The notes below the pieces were generated by a model. The model was not told the origin of the DNA. It did no database searches and saw nothing but the letters and a program-made list of their open reading frames with translations. A stretch of DNA of 62,676 bases from Candidatus Binataceae bacterium (GTDB taxonomy: Bacteria > Desulfobacterota > Binatia > Binatales > Binataceae). The stretch lies in NCBI GenBank assembly GCA_035308025.1, contig DATGHL010000006.1:1-62676 (forward strand), read 5' to 3'. The position numbers and the translations under genes are program-made. Position 1 is the first letter of the stretch. Each line of letters starts with the position of its first letter. Positions 8,425 to 16,602 of this stretch are shown in pieces.

Positions 8425-8991
8425 CTAGCCGGGCGGGTCGAGCAGCTCGCGCAGGGTAAATAGCGGCACGAAGGCGACGCTCTCGGCCGCGAGATTTTCC
8501 GCGCCCTGTTCTTCTTCCCGATCGATCAAGGCCAGCGCCCGCGCGACCACGAGTCCGGCCGCGCGCGCGCCGCGGATCGCCTTGATCGTCGAGCCGGCAG
8601 TGGTGACCACGTCATCGACGATTAGCGCGCGATCGCCCGCCGCGACGTTGCCCGCGATCAGATCTTTGATGCCGTGGGTTTTGGGCTCCTTGCGCACGAC
8701 GAAGACGCGAAGTTTCACGCCGCTCGTGCGAAAGATCGCGTCCGAGATCGCGATCGCGATCGGATAGGCGCCGAGCTCGAGTCCGCCGACCGCGTCGAAG
8801 CCCCGCGCGTCGATCATTTGGGCGGCCAGGTTGCCAATCAAGGCGCGGGCCTCCGGATCCGACAGCGCCTGTTTGCAATCGACGTAGTAGCGGCTCATTT
8901 TGCCCGAGGCCAGCCGGAAAACCGGCTCGGTCGCTAACTTCAGCGACGTCGCGCGAAGAAGCTCGGCCAGTCTTTGTCGTTCTGCTTTCAT
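8425..8991 (-). CDS. pyrE: Orotate phosphoribosyltransferase
   Basis: A 188-residue type I phosphoribosyltransferase that joins orotate to PRPP to form OMP in pyrimidine synthesis. The PRPP-binding motif is ALIVDDVVTTAGSTIKAI at about 123-140. The N-terminal FRLASGKMSRYYVDCKQAL matches the hood region with the catalytic Lys loop of PyrE, and VVRKEPKTHG is the flexible loop. Length is slightly short but normal for this clade. No other pyr gene is adjacent. The start has only a weak ribosome site. Confidence 0.93.
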   Translation of the reverse strand: MKAERQRLAELLRATSLKLATEPVFRLASGKMSRYYVDCKQALSDPEARALIGNLAAQMIDARGFDAVGGLELGAYPIAIAISDAIFRTSGVKLRVFVVRKEPKTHGIKDLIAGNVAAGDRALIVDDVVTTAGSTIKAIRGARAAGLVVARALALIDREEEQGAENLAAESVAFVPLFTLRELLDPPG

Positions 8992-9173
8992 CTAGCTGCA
9001 GCCATCGCCTTCCAGTGTCCTAAGTTAGAAATACGTTCAAAAATGGAATGGCGCAAAGGCGCTGACGCAGAAATCGGTACCGGCTTCGCTGGCGCGAAGC
9101 TGTCCGAGATCCTGCGACGGCGTTCGCGTTGCTCACTGCGCTCAGGATGACAGATCGGGCTTGTGCAGATTCC

Positions 9174-10076
9174 TTAACGCTGCTTGCGGGCTTCGAGTTC
9201 TTCGAGGGTGCGTGGCCAGTCGGCGTGGAGCAGGCGCGAGAGCGCGCGATCGGCGAGCAGGCGTCCGCCGGTCTGACACGGCGCGCAGTAGTTGGTCTCG
9301 TTGCTGGCGTAGCGGATGCGCTGGACCTTGGCGCCACATCGCGGGCAGGGCAGACTGTAGCGGCCCTGCACCGCCATCTCGGGCCGAAAGGCGGTGACCT
9401 TCTCGGGAAAGGCGCCTGCGGCTTCGGTTCGCAGGCGATCGGTCCATTCGATCAAAGTTTTGCGGGTTGCTTCATATAGCCGCGCGAGTTCGGGCGCGGT
9501 CAGCTTCTGCGTCATCGCGATCGGCGAGAGCTGGGCGCGATGGAGAATCTCGTCTGAATAGGCGTTGCCGATCCCGCTCAGAATATGCGGGTCGGTGAGC
9601 GCGCGTTTCAGCGTGTGATTGGCGGCGACGATCGCCGCAATGAAGGCCGCGAGATTCGCTTCGAGCGGTTCGATCCCGCCGGCGCTCAGCGCCTGGAGGC
9701 CCGCCGCGCTCCTGACGACGTGGAGCGCCGCGCGGCGTTGCTTGCCGGCCTCCGTCAGCCACAGCCATCCGTTATCGAACTCGAAGGCCGCGAGCAGGTT
9801 ACGACTGCCGAGTTTGGGCGCGGCGATGTTCCAGTGCAGGCGGCCGGCGATCATGAGATGGATTACGAGCCACAGCTCCTGGTCGCCGATCGCGATAGCG
9901 ATCTGCTTGCCCAGTCGCTTGATTTCGCGGACCTTGGCGCCATACGTCGCGCTCAGCGGCGGATCGGCCGAGCGCAGGAGAAACGGCGACTTGACGATTG
10001 CGCGGATAAGTCTACGCCCGGCGATACGCGAGCTGAGCGCTTCGACGTAGAGAGTGACGTCAGGTAGTTCCGGCAT
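9174..10076 (-). CDS. Fpg/Nei-family DNA glycosylase, atypical subgroup
   Basis: A 300-residue base-excision repair enzyme. It starts MPELPDVTLYVEAL: Pro2 is the catalytic nucleophile after Met removal and Glu3 the helper, but the usual MPELPEVE is changed to MPELPDV. The helix-two-turn-helix carries HILSGIGNAYSDEILHRAQL. The C-terminal zinc finger is complete, with CPRCGAKV and CAPCQTGGRLLADRALSRLL. The loop that reads opposite-strand bases in true MutM is not obvious, so the lesion preference (8-oxoG or oxidised pyrimidines) is uncertain. It lies between a 61-residue peptide gene and pyrE, all on the minus strand. Confidence 0.85.
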   Translation of the reverse strand: MPELPDVTLYVEALSSRIAGRRLIRAIVKSPFLLRSADPPLSATYGAKVREIKRLGKQIAIAIGDQELWLVIHLMIAGRLHWNIAAPKLGSRNLLAAFEFDNGWLWLTEAGKQRRAALHVVRSAAGLQALSAGGIEPLEANLAAFIAAIVAANHTLKRALTDPHILSGIGNAYSDEILHRAQLSPIAMTQKLTAPELARLYEATRKTLIEWTDRLRTEAAGAFPEKVTAFRPEMAVQGRYSLPCPRCGAKVQRIRYASNETNYCAPCQTGGRLLADRALSRLLHADWPRTLEELEARKQR

Positions 10077-10261
10077 CGGAGAGCGTTCGCGCCCGCCGCG
10101 GGCGGGGGTGTTGCCGCGACACCGACTTATCGTGCGGGAAACCCGAATTCAAAGCAAAAGATTGCGGAAAGAGCGCGGCGGGTGGACGGCCGGGGAGAGC
10201 CGCCCGCCTGCCGCGCGGAGGAGAGGTGCGGGTGGGGGAGACCGCGCCTCAGAGCTGCGAG

Positions 10262-10447
10262 TTACTTCATCACGATGGTCTCGACGCCGGGCGCGTAAGA
10301 TGCAATGGCGGAAGTCGTGTCCGTCGATGCAACGGGCGCCGTGGTGCCGCCTGACCAGCTCTGCTGGTAGGCGCGCTGCTCAATCAGGATCAAACCCATC
10401 AGTGAAACCGCAACGATCAGTGATGCGGCATTTTTGAAAGTCTTCAT
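10262..10447 (-). CDS. Small exported or membrane-anchored peptide, 61 residues
   Basis: Reads MKTFKNAASLIVAVSLMGLI at the start: a lysine-positive N-terminus followed by a hydrophobic stretch of about 16 residues, that is a signal peptide or single anchor. The rest is Thr/Ser/Ala-rich and short. A strong AAGGAG lies upstream with good spacing, which supports translation. No family is recognised and nothing nearby suggests a job. Confidence 0.55.
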   Translation of the reverse strand: MKTFKNAASLIVAVSLMGLILIEQRAYQQSWSGGTTAPVASTDTTSAIASYAPGVETIVMK

Positions 10448-10751
10448 AATCTTGCTCTCCTTGCTTTCAGCGCCTCTGCGGATTCTCGCCGAACAGTCGC
10501 TGCGTTAACTGCTGATAGGACTAAGCGAGAGTCGTGCCTATTCCTCAGAAACCGCAATGAACTTCTGTCTAACGCTTCACGGCCGTCGAGAAGCTCCTCT
10601 AAACTATTGAATTTGTTGAATTTTATCGATTGGGGAACTTTCCGACGTCTGTCCCCGCGTGAGGTTGACCAGTAGTCTAAGTGCTAACGGAGGGCAGCAT
10701 CGTAGCAATCTGCGAAGAGTTCTAGTCTAATTGGCGAAGTGCGAAAGAAAC
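10448..10751. other. Non-coding stretch before the glnA terminator
   Basis: About 300 bases without a credible gene. It is A/T-richer around 10600-10625 and probably carries the promoter of the 61-residue peptide on the minus strand. No clear -35/-10 pair, palindrome or known RNA element was recognised. Confidence 0.5.
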
Positions 10752-10780
10752 GGGGCGATGAGCAGAGTGCCCATCGCCCC
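10752..10780 (-). terminator. Rho-independent terminator of glnA
   Basis: GGGGCGATG (10752-10760) pairs with CATCGCCCC (10772-10780) around an 11-base loop. Read on the minus strand it is followed by GTTTCTTTC. It lies 28 bases past the glnA stop codon. Confidence 0.85.
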
Positions 10781-10807
10781 ATAATCAGCGGGTGAGTGGA
10801 TGTCGAA

Positions 10808-12220
10808 TCAGGCGTCGAAATAGAGCGCGAACTCGTACGGATGAGGCCGCAGACGAGCTTGGCTGACCTCGCGCGTGTACTTGTAATCGATCCAGGTCTC
10901 GATCAGATCGGAGGTGAACACGTCACCCTTGAGCAGGAATTCGTGGTCGCGCTTAAGATTGTCGAGCGCGGCCTCGAGCGACGCCGGCATGCTCGGCACC
11001 TCGGCGAGCTCGGCCGGAGTGAGGGCGTAGATGTCCTTGTCCAGCGGCTGGCCCGGGTCGAGGCGGCGCTGGATACCGTCGAGGCCCGCCATGAGCATCG
11101 CGGAGAATGCCAAGTAGGGGTTGCAGGTCGGATCGGGGAAGCGCACCTCGATGCGTTTGGCCTTGGGCGACGGCGAGTACATCGGGATACGCACCGAGGC
11201 CGAGCGGTTACGGCTCGAATAGGCGAGATTGATCGGGGCCTCGAAGCCCGGCACCAGCCGGCGATAGGAATTGGTTCCGGGGTTGGTGAAGGCCGCTAGC
11301 GCCGGCGCATGATTGAGGATTCCCGCGATGTAGTGCAGCGCCAGCTCTGACATGCCGGCATAGCCCGAGCCCGCGAAGAGCGGCGTCTCGCCCTTCCAGA
11401 TGCTCTGATGGGTATGCATCCCGGAGCCGTTGTCGCCGAAGATCGGCTTGGGCATGAAAGTGACCGTCATGCCGTGCCGGACCGCAACGTTCTTGCAGAT
11501 GTATTTGTACCAGGTCAGCCAGTCAGCCATCTTGACCAGCGAGTTGAAGCGCATGTCGATTTCGGCCTGGCCTGCGGTCGCGACCTCGTGATGCTGCTTC
11601 TCGACGCGGATGCCGACGCGCTCCATCACCTGCACCATCTCCTGGCGGATGTCCTGCAGGCTGTCGTTGGGCGGCACCGGGAAATAGCCCTCTTTGTAGC
11701 GCGGCTTGTAGCCGAGGTTGGGGCCTTCCTTGCCGCTGTTCCAGCTCCCCTCTTCCGAGTCGATGAAGTAGTAGCTGGAGTGCTGATTGGTATCGAAGCG
11801 GATGCCGTTGAAGATGAAGAACTCGGGCTCGGGGCCGAAGTAGGCGGTGTCGCCGATGCCGGTGGACTTGAGGTAGGCCTCGGCCTTGCGCGCGACGTTG
11901 CGCGGGTCGCGGCTGTAATCGGCGCGGGTGATCGGGTCCTGAATCGTGCAGATTAGCGAGAGCGTTGGATCCTTCGTGAAGGGATCCATTACCGCAGTGT
12001 CGCAGTCGGGAATAACCAGCATGTCGCTGTTATCGATCGCCTGCCAGCCGCGGATTGAGGAGCCGTCAAAGCCGAGACCTTCTTCAAACGCAGCCTCGTC
12101 CTTGAACTCGCTAATCGGCGCGGTGAAGTGTTGCCAGGTGCCTAGCAGATCGATGAACTTGATATCAACCGCGACGGCACCCTTGTCCTTGATCATTTGT
12201 AGAACTTGTTTTGGAGTCAT
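10808..12220 (-). CDS. glnA: Glutamine synthetase type I
   Basis: A 470-residue GS-I that makes glutamine from glutamate, ammonia and ATP as a cytosolic dodecamer. Family blocks are FDGSSIRGW at 51-59, GPEPEFFIF at 129-137, [16 protein letters not shown] at 210-225, the ATP-site [10 protein letters not shown] near 265, and [27 protein letters not shown] places Tyr398 where enteric GlnA is adenylylated, suggesting control by an adenylyltransferase and PII, neither of which is in the window. AGGAGG precedes the start at a long spacing. No -24/-12 sigma-54 promoter was found in the 235 bases upstream. With gltBD this gives the GS-GOGAT cycle. Confidence 0.97.
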   Translation of the reverse strand: MTPKQVLQMIKDKGAVAVDIKFIDLLGTWQHFTAPISEFKDEAAFEEGLGFDGSSIRGWQAIDNSDMLVIPDCDTAVMDPFTKDPTLSLICTIQDPITRADYSRDPRNVARKAEAYLKSTGIGDTAYFGPEPEFFIFNGIRFDTNQHSSYYFIDSEEGSWNSGKEGPNLGYKPRYKEGYFPVPPNDSLQDIRQEMVQVMERVGIRVEKQHHEVATAGQAEIDMRFNSLVKMADWLTWYKYICKNVAVRHGMTVTFMPKPIFGDNGSGMHTHQSIWKGETPLFAGSGYAGMSELALHYIAGILNHAPALAAFTNPGTNSYRRLVPGFEAPINLAYSSRNRSASVRIPMYSPSPKAKRIEVRFPDPTCNPYLAFSAMLMAGLDGIQRRLDPGQPLDKDIYALTPAELAEVPSMPASLEAALDNLKRDHEFLLKGDVFTSDLIETWIDYKYTREVSQARLRPHPYEFALYFDA

Positions 12221-12455
12221 CTGACTCGTCGTCCTCCTGGCCGCTCATGCGGCCGCTATTGCGCTCAAAGTTTTTATCCTAATCGGAGCCCCGAATTCCA
12301 GTTCCGCGAAGGCGGATCAAAACCAGGGGATCCGATCGAAGGTTGGGCATCCGCCAATCATTTGAGCAATGCACAACTCATCATCGGGAAACACTACTCT
12401 CGAAACGACCCGTCAAACCCGATTATTCGCGAGAGTTTTCTCAATTAGCCCGGTT

Positions 12456-13478
12456 TTAACCTCGACTCACGAGAGCTAGCACTGCAAAGCAGATGCCGAG
12501 CATCGCAACGCCGATCGGAATCCCGACCCTGCTCCACTCGCCGCTGCGGATTCTTAGCGCGCCGGCGCAAACAATGTTGGGCAGATTGCCGGGAATCAGC
12601 ATCCCGCCCGAGATCACCATCGAGAGCAGTGCGGGGCGGATCCGGCCGGCCGGGAGGCCGTGAGCTTCGATCGCCGCGAGCGTTGCATTGTCGAGGGCCG
12701 CGGATACCGTGTTGCCCCAGAATAGGGTGGTCGCGCCGAGATGGGGGACCCAGTGCGCGGCCATCGGCGCATACGCCGCGCTGATCAAGGCGAGACCAGC
12801 GACAAAGGCGAAGACTTTGACGCCCTGCATGATGGCGTCGCGCACGCGCTCGCGGGGTGCGACTGCCTCGGCGATCAAATCGTAGTCGCCGCGCGCACAC
12901 CAGGCTGCGATCAGGGCGGACGTCGCCACGCCTGGAATGAGCCAAGGCCCGAGCATTACGAGGAGCGCAAAAAAATTCAGCTGGAGGCTGCTCGCCACGA
13001 TCGCGGAGAAGGGACCGCCGGCCGGGGTCAGCGCCGAACCGAGTCCGATCGCGAAGCAGCCGGCGACGGCCACGCGGACTCGCACCGACGAACCCAGGCG
13101 CAGCATCGCGATCGCTTCCACCAGAAGCAGCGCCGCGACGATCGCGCTGATCAGGCTCGAGAGCAGACCGATTGCTACGATCGACGCCCCCGTCAAGGCC
13201 GCCCGCGAGACTCTTCGTCGCAGCCGCTCGAAGCCTTGATCCAGCCGTCCACGGAATTGGGCGAAGAGCGTCCCGGCAATGATGACTGCGATCGTGATCG
13301 CGATCGGCGCTGCAGCGGCCTGTGCGATCAGCTCGGCGCTCCAGACGCGCGCGAAGGTCGCCGCCGCAAGGCCGAGCAGAATGCACCAGGCCTCGAGATT
13401 GCGCTCGATGGGTGCGATCAGCAGGGGGCCGAGCAGTAAGAGCAGCAGAATGAATATTGCGGGCAGTAGAGTCATCAT
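12456..13478 (-). CDS. DUF1646-like multi-pass membrane carrier
   Basis: A 340-residue hydrophobic protein with about nine or ten predicted membrane segments from the first residues on. SMVISGGMLIPGNLPNIVCA near the C-terminus, followed by an RIRSGEW loop, resembles the DUF1646 family (COG4756, predicted cation transporters of the ion-transporter superfamily). An internally related GSALTPAGGPFSAIVASSL near residue 155 fits the two-repeat structure of that superfamily, each repeat carrying a helix-breaking Gly/Pro loop. Substrate unknown. The start ATGATG is close to the divergent lipoprotein gene at 13557. Confidence 0.65.
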   Translation of the reverse strand: MMTLLPAIFILLLLLLGPLLIAPIERNLEAWCILLGLAAATFARVWSAELIAQAAAAPIAITIAVIIAGTLFAQFRGRLDQGFERLRRRVSRAALTGASIVAIGLLSSLISAIVAALLLVEAIAMLRLGSSVRVRVAVAGCFAIGLGSALTPAGGPFSAIVASSLQLNFFALLVMLGPWLIPGVATSALIAAWCARGDYDLIAEAVAPRERVRDAIMQGVKVFAFVAGLALISAAYAPMAAHWVPHLGATTLFWGNTVSAALDNATLAAIEAHGLPAGRIRPALLSMVISGGMLIPGNLPNIVCAGALRIRSGEWSRVGIPIGVAMLGICFAVLALVSRG

Positions 13479-13556
13479 CAGGTGTAGTAAGGTTGAGTTA
13501 CCAGCTTCGGTTTGTCAGATTAGTCGCGAAGTTGCCGCGCAACGGGGCGAGCTTGG

Positions 13557-14165
13557 ATGAGCGTTCAAACCAAAACCAAACTTGGGTCGTTAATCGTGGC
13601 TTCCGCATTTATTGCCGGCTGCACCACGGTCAGGCCGCCTGAGCTTGCACTCGAGCCCAATGTCTCGCTCGCCCAGTACAATGCGCTCGTCGTAGCGCCG
13701 ATAACGCTGTCGCCGGATGCATCGATCGATCTCGATCCCAAGCTGGCCGACGAACTCGCAGCGGATCTTTCGGCGGCGCTGAAAACGAAGGGCTACAGTG
13801 TCGCCGACTCCAAGTCTGCGCCCGCCGGAGCCTTAATCGTACAGTGCACCTACGTTAGTTATCGTCCCGGAAATGCGGCAGTGACCACGGGTATTTATGC
13901 CTTATCGCTAGCCGGAGCCGCGATTCCAGGGCCTCAGCTCCCCGCGCTCCTTTTTGGTCATGCGGGCGATATTGGTGCGACGGTTTTGGTCACGCTCAGC
14001 GACAAGAGTAGCGGCAAGGTGCTGGCCAGCATGGTGGTGGTCAAAGAGATCACGCCTGGACCCGAGTACGGTTCAGGTGGTTGGACTACTGGGAAGCACT
14101 ATATCCAACAAATGGTGGCAGAGCCTGTCGCCTCAGCGATCGACGAAAAAATCAAGGGCGCTTGA
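13557..14165 (+). CDS. Outer-membrane lipoprotein of unknown function, DUF4410-like
   Basis: A 202-residue protein with a type II signal peptide: SLIVASAFIAGC ends in a lipobox with Cys22, so it is likely lipid-anchored. Then follow ALVVAPITLSPDASIDLDPK, ELAADLSAALKTKGY and a GALIVQCTY strand. This layout (a fixed N-terminal strand, a helix over a secretin- or BamE-like sheet, then a Gly-rich part) is common in small lipoproteins annotated as DUF4410. The next gene also encodes a lipoprotein and starts 13 bases later, so they form a likely two-gene unit. Confidence 0.7.
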   Translation: MSVQTKTKLGSLIVASAFIAGCTTVRPPELALEPNVSLAQYNALVVAPITLSPDASIDLDPKLADELAADLSAALKTKGYSVADSKSAPAGALIVQCTYVSYRPGNAAVTTGIYALSLAGAAIPGPQLPALLFGHAGDIGATVLVTLSDKSSGKVLASMVVVKEITPGPEYGSGGWTTGKHYIQQMVAEPVASAIDEKIKGA

Positions 14166-14178
14166 CGCTGTGGAGCGA

Positions 14179-14760
14179 GTGAAAACGGCAGGGATGAACC
14201 GGGCCCTGCTGGCGGGAGCTGCGTTGGGGCTGTTCGCCTGCTCGGCGCCGCGGTCCGCAAACATGGTCCGCCAGCCGGCGTCAACGACGCCCCCGATTGC
14301 AGCGACCAAAACGCTGCGGCTGTTGGCGACGACCTCTGACCGGACTATCCCTCCTTGGGTGTTCGAGACCGGGGTAGGTCTGGTTGCCCCTCCGACGACC
14401 GAATCCGCGATCACGCAAGCGGACTTCTATCGTGCGCTTAACACCACCCTCGCAGATTCCAGACTCTTCAAGAATGTCGTCGTTGGAGGCGCCGCGGATT
14501 ACGAGCTCGACGGGCGGATTTTCTCCGAGGAGATATCTAACGGCGGGCTTGGGACGGCGACCCTGGGGGTACGGTACAGGCTCGTCGAGCCGAGTTCCGG
14601 CAAGCTCTCCTGGAGCGGTACACTGGTTTCCGAGTGCAAACTGAACGAGATCATTCCTTCGAGCATCATCTCCTCCGACAGCATCTCGAACGCCAATGAA
14701 TGTGCGATGCGTAAAAATCTCGCCGAGTTGGTGAACGACCTCGCGAAGCTGACCCTTTGA
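14179..14760 (+). CDS. Putative lipoprotein of unknown function
   Basis: About 193 residues from the GTG at 14179 (GGAG close upstream); ATG at 14194 is an alternative. The N-terminus MNRALLAGAALGLFACSAP has a lipobox-like LFAC, so export and lipidation are likely. The body has FYRALNTTLADSRLFKNVVV and ADYELDGRIFSEEI, resembling lipoproteins that carry a small alpha/beta domain with a conserved YELDG-type strand. The frame is open further upstream but that part overlaps the preceding gene and is not used. It lies directly behind the other lipoprotein gene, and the two may act together in the envelope. Confidence 0.65.
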   Translation: MKTAGMNRALLAGAALGLFACSAPRSANMVRQPASTTPPIAATKTLRLLATTSDRTIPPWVFETGVGLVAPPTTESAITQADFYRALNTTLADSRLFKNVVVGGAADYELDGRIFSEEISNGGLGTATLGVRYRLVEPSSGKLSWSGTLVSECKLNEIIPSSIISSDSISNANECAMRKNLAELVNDLAKLTL

Positions 14761-14912
14761 TCGCTGGCGGAAGTTGCGATCGACCAAGCGGTATAGGCTG
14801 AGAATCGGCAATCGGCCGCAGTGGTTCTTGCGGAATATCGCTTGGCATCGCGGTGCAGACCCGCATAATAGTCCTACCAGTTGGATAATCGACGGGCTCC
14901 GGAGACTGACGC

Positions 14913-16076
14913 ATGGATTTTGATTTGACCGACTCGCAGCATGAAATTATCAACGGCGTGCGCGCGCTGTGCCAGCGCTTTCCTGACGAGTACTGGCGTG
15001 GCCACGATCAGCGCCACGAGTTTCCGCACGATTTCTACAAAGCCATCGCCGACGCCGGTTATCTAGGTATCGCGATTCCCGAGGAGTACGGCGGCAGCGG
15101 ACTGGGCATCACCGAAGCCGCGCTGCTGATGGGCGAGGTTGCGTATCACGGCGCGATGAACGCGGCGAGCGCGATCCATCTCGGGATGTTCGGCCTGATG
15201 CCGCTGGTCAAGCATGGCAGCGAGGAGCTGCGGCGGCGTCATCTGCGGCGCGCCATCAGCGGCGAACTGCATGTCTCGTTCGCGGTCACCGAGCCGGACG
15301 CGGGCAACGACATCACGCATATCAAGACCTTCGCCCGCCGCGAGGGCGACAACTACGTCGTCAATGGGCGCAAGGTTTTCATCACCAAGGCGCAGGAGTC
15401 GAGCAAGATGCTCCTGTTGACGCGGACCACGCCGATCGAGAAGGTGACGAAGAAAACCGACGGCATGACGCTCTTTTTCGCCGATCTCGATCGCGACGCC
15501 GTTGAGGTGCGCGAGCTCAAGAAGCTCGGGCGTCACGCCGTCGACACTAACATGCTCTTTATCGACAATCTCAAAGTCTCCGCCTCGGACATGGTCGGGC
15601 CCGAGGGCGGCGGCTTTCGCATCCTGATGGACGGGCTGAATCCCGAGCGCATCCTGCTCGCGGCGGAGGCGGTGGGGATGGGCCGTTCTGCGGTTGATCG
15701 CGCCGTCAAGTACGCGAAGGAACGCAACGTCTTCGGCCGGCCGATCGGGCAGAATCAGGCGATCGCGCATCCGCTGGCTGACTCCTACTCCAAGCTCGAA
15801 GTCGCGCAACTGATGGCGATGAAGGCGGCGTGGCTGTACGACCGCGGCAAACCCTGCGGGCCCGAGGCCAACATGGCGAAGCTGCGCGCCGCCGACGCGG
15901 GTTGCGAAGCTACCGATCGCGCCGTACAGACTTTCGGCGGCTATGGTTACATGCAGGAGTACGATGTCGAGCGCTTCTTCCGCGAGTGCCGCCTGGTCAA
16001 GATTGCGCCGGTCTCGCAGGAGATGGTCCTCAACACGATCAGCGAGCACGTACTCCAACTGCCGCGTTCTTATTGA
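14913..16076 (+). CDS. Acyl-CoA dehydrogenase
   Basis: A 387-residue flavoprotein with all three domains: an N-terminal helical part, the FAD-binding FAVTEPDAGNDITHIKTF, NGRKVFITKA strands, and the C-terminal helices with FGGYGYMQEYDVERFFREC. It oxidises an acyl-CoA to the 2-enoyl-CoA and passes electrons to ETF; etfBA are at 58.9-60.6 kb. The usual YEGTSQ with the MCAD-type catalytic Glu is replaced by APVSQE. Glu245 in LNPERILLA stands where isovaleryl- and long-chain enzymes keep their base, so it may serve instead (inference). Chain-length preference is open. GGAG lies nine bases before the ATG. Confidence 0.9.
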   Translation: MDFDLTDSQHEIINGVRALCQRFPDEYWRGHDQRHEFPHDFYKAIADAGYLGIAIPEEYGGSGLGITEAALLMGEVAYHGAMNAASAIHLGMFGLMPLVKHGSEELRRRHLRRAISGELHVSFAVTEPDAGNDITHIKTFARREGDNYVVNGRKVFITKAQESSKMLLLTRTTPIEKVTKKTDGMTLFFADLDRDAVEVRELKKLGRHAVDTNMLFIDNLKVSASDMVGPEGGGFRILMDGLNPERILLAAEAVGMGRSAVDRAVKYAKERNVFGRPIGQNQAIAHPLADSYSKLEVAQLMAMKAAWLYDRGKPCGPEANMAKLRAADAGCEATDRAVQTFGGYGYMQEYDVERFFRECRLVKIAPVSQEMVLNTISEHVLQLPRSY

Positions 16077-16087
16077 GCCGACCCACG

Positions 16088-16519
16088 ATGGCATCGAAGA
16101 AGGCACAGCGCTCTCTGGGACAGATGCTGCGTGAGCGCCGCCGCAAGCTCGACCTGACGCAACTCGAGGTGGCGCAACGAATCGGCACTTCAACGCCGTA
16201 TATCGGCCATCTCGAAGCGGGTAAGCGTCATCCCTCGGATAAGGTTATCGGGCGGCTCGCGGAAGTGCTCGGCTTCGAGGGCCGCGAGCTGTTTTTTGCG
16301 GCGAATCCGCGGGCGATCGCGCTGATGGAGCCGCCATCCGGACAGCGGCGGCGCTCGGCGTGGGAAGAGTTCAAGCGCGACGCGCGGCTCCATCGCGTGC
16401 ACGCGATTACCGAGGATGAACTCGATCTGCTGGGGCGCGTCGCCAAGCTGGGCGACGCCGGCAGTTCCCGGGACTTCATCTATATTCTCACGACTATCCG
16501 CCACGCCCTGAATCGCTGA
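16088..16519 (+). CDS. XRE-family transcriptional regulator
   Basis: About 143 residues from ATG 16088, just after the acyl-CoA dehydrogenase stop. Residues 10-70 are a Cro/CI helix-turn-helix: LGQMLRERRRKLDLTQLEVA, then IGTSTPYIGHLEAGKRHPS as turn and recognition helix, and the core helix IGRLAEVLGFEGRELF. The rest (RRSAWEEFKRDARLHRV and a short helical tail) has no ligand domain I recognise. It probably co-transcribes with and may regulate the dehydrogenase gene. The same frame is open far upstream, but only this part has protein character. Confidence 0.85.
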   Translation: MASKKAQRSLGQMLRERRRKLDLTQLEVAQRIGTSTPYIGHLEAGKRHPSDKVIGRLAEVLGFEGRELFFAANPRAIALMEPPSGQRRRSAWEEFKRDARLHRVHAITEDELDLLGRVAKLGDAGSSRDFIYILTTIRHALNR

Positions 16520-16602
16520 GCCGCCGCGCCGTCTTCTTTCGCGCGCTGTGGCTAACCGGACGCGATGCGATCCTGCTAGGCTCGCCGCGGAGCTGCATCC
16601 GG

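Noticed and set aside
10796..11299. Plus-strand frame opposite glnA
   Set aside because: Shadow of glnA; no ribosome site or family resemblance.
12221..12455. Sigma-54 promoter of glnA
   Set aside because: No GG-N10-GC core with TGGCAC/TTGC context was found on the minus strand.
15830..16088. N-terminal extension of the XRE regulator
   Set aside because: Overlaps the acyl-CoA dehydrogenase in another frame and lacks HTH-like content.
15063..16193. Long minus-strand frame of 376 residues opposite the acyl-CoA dehydrogenase
   Set aside because: High-GC antisense shadow. The plus-strand protein is a clear family member and the antisense product has no known pattern.
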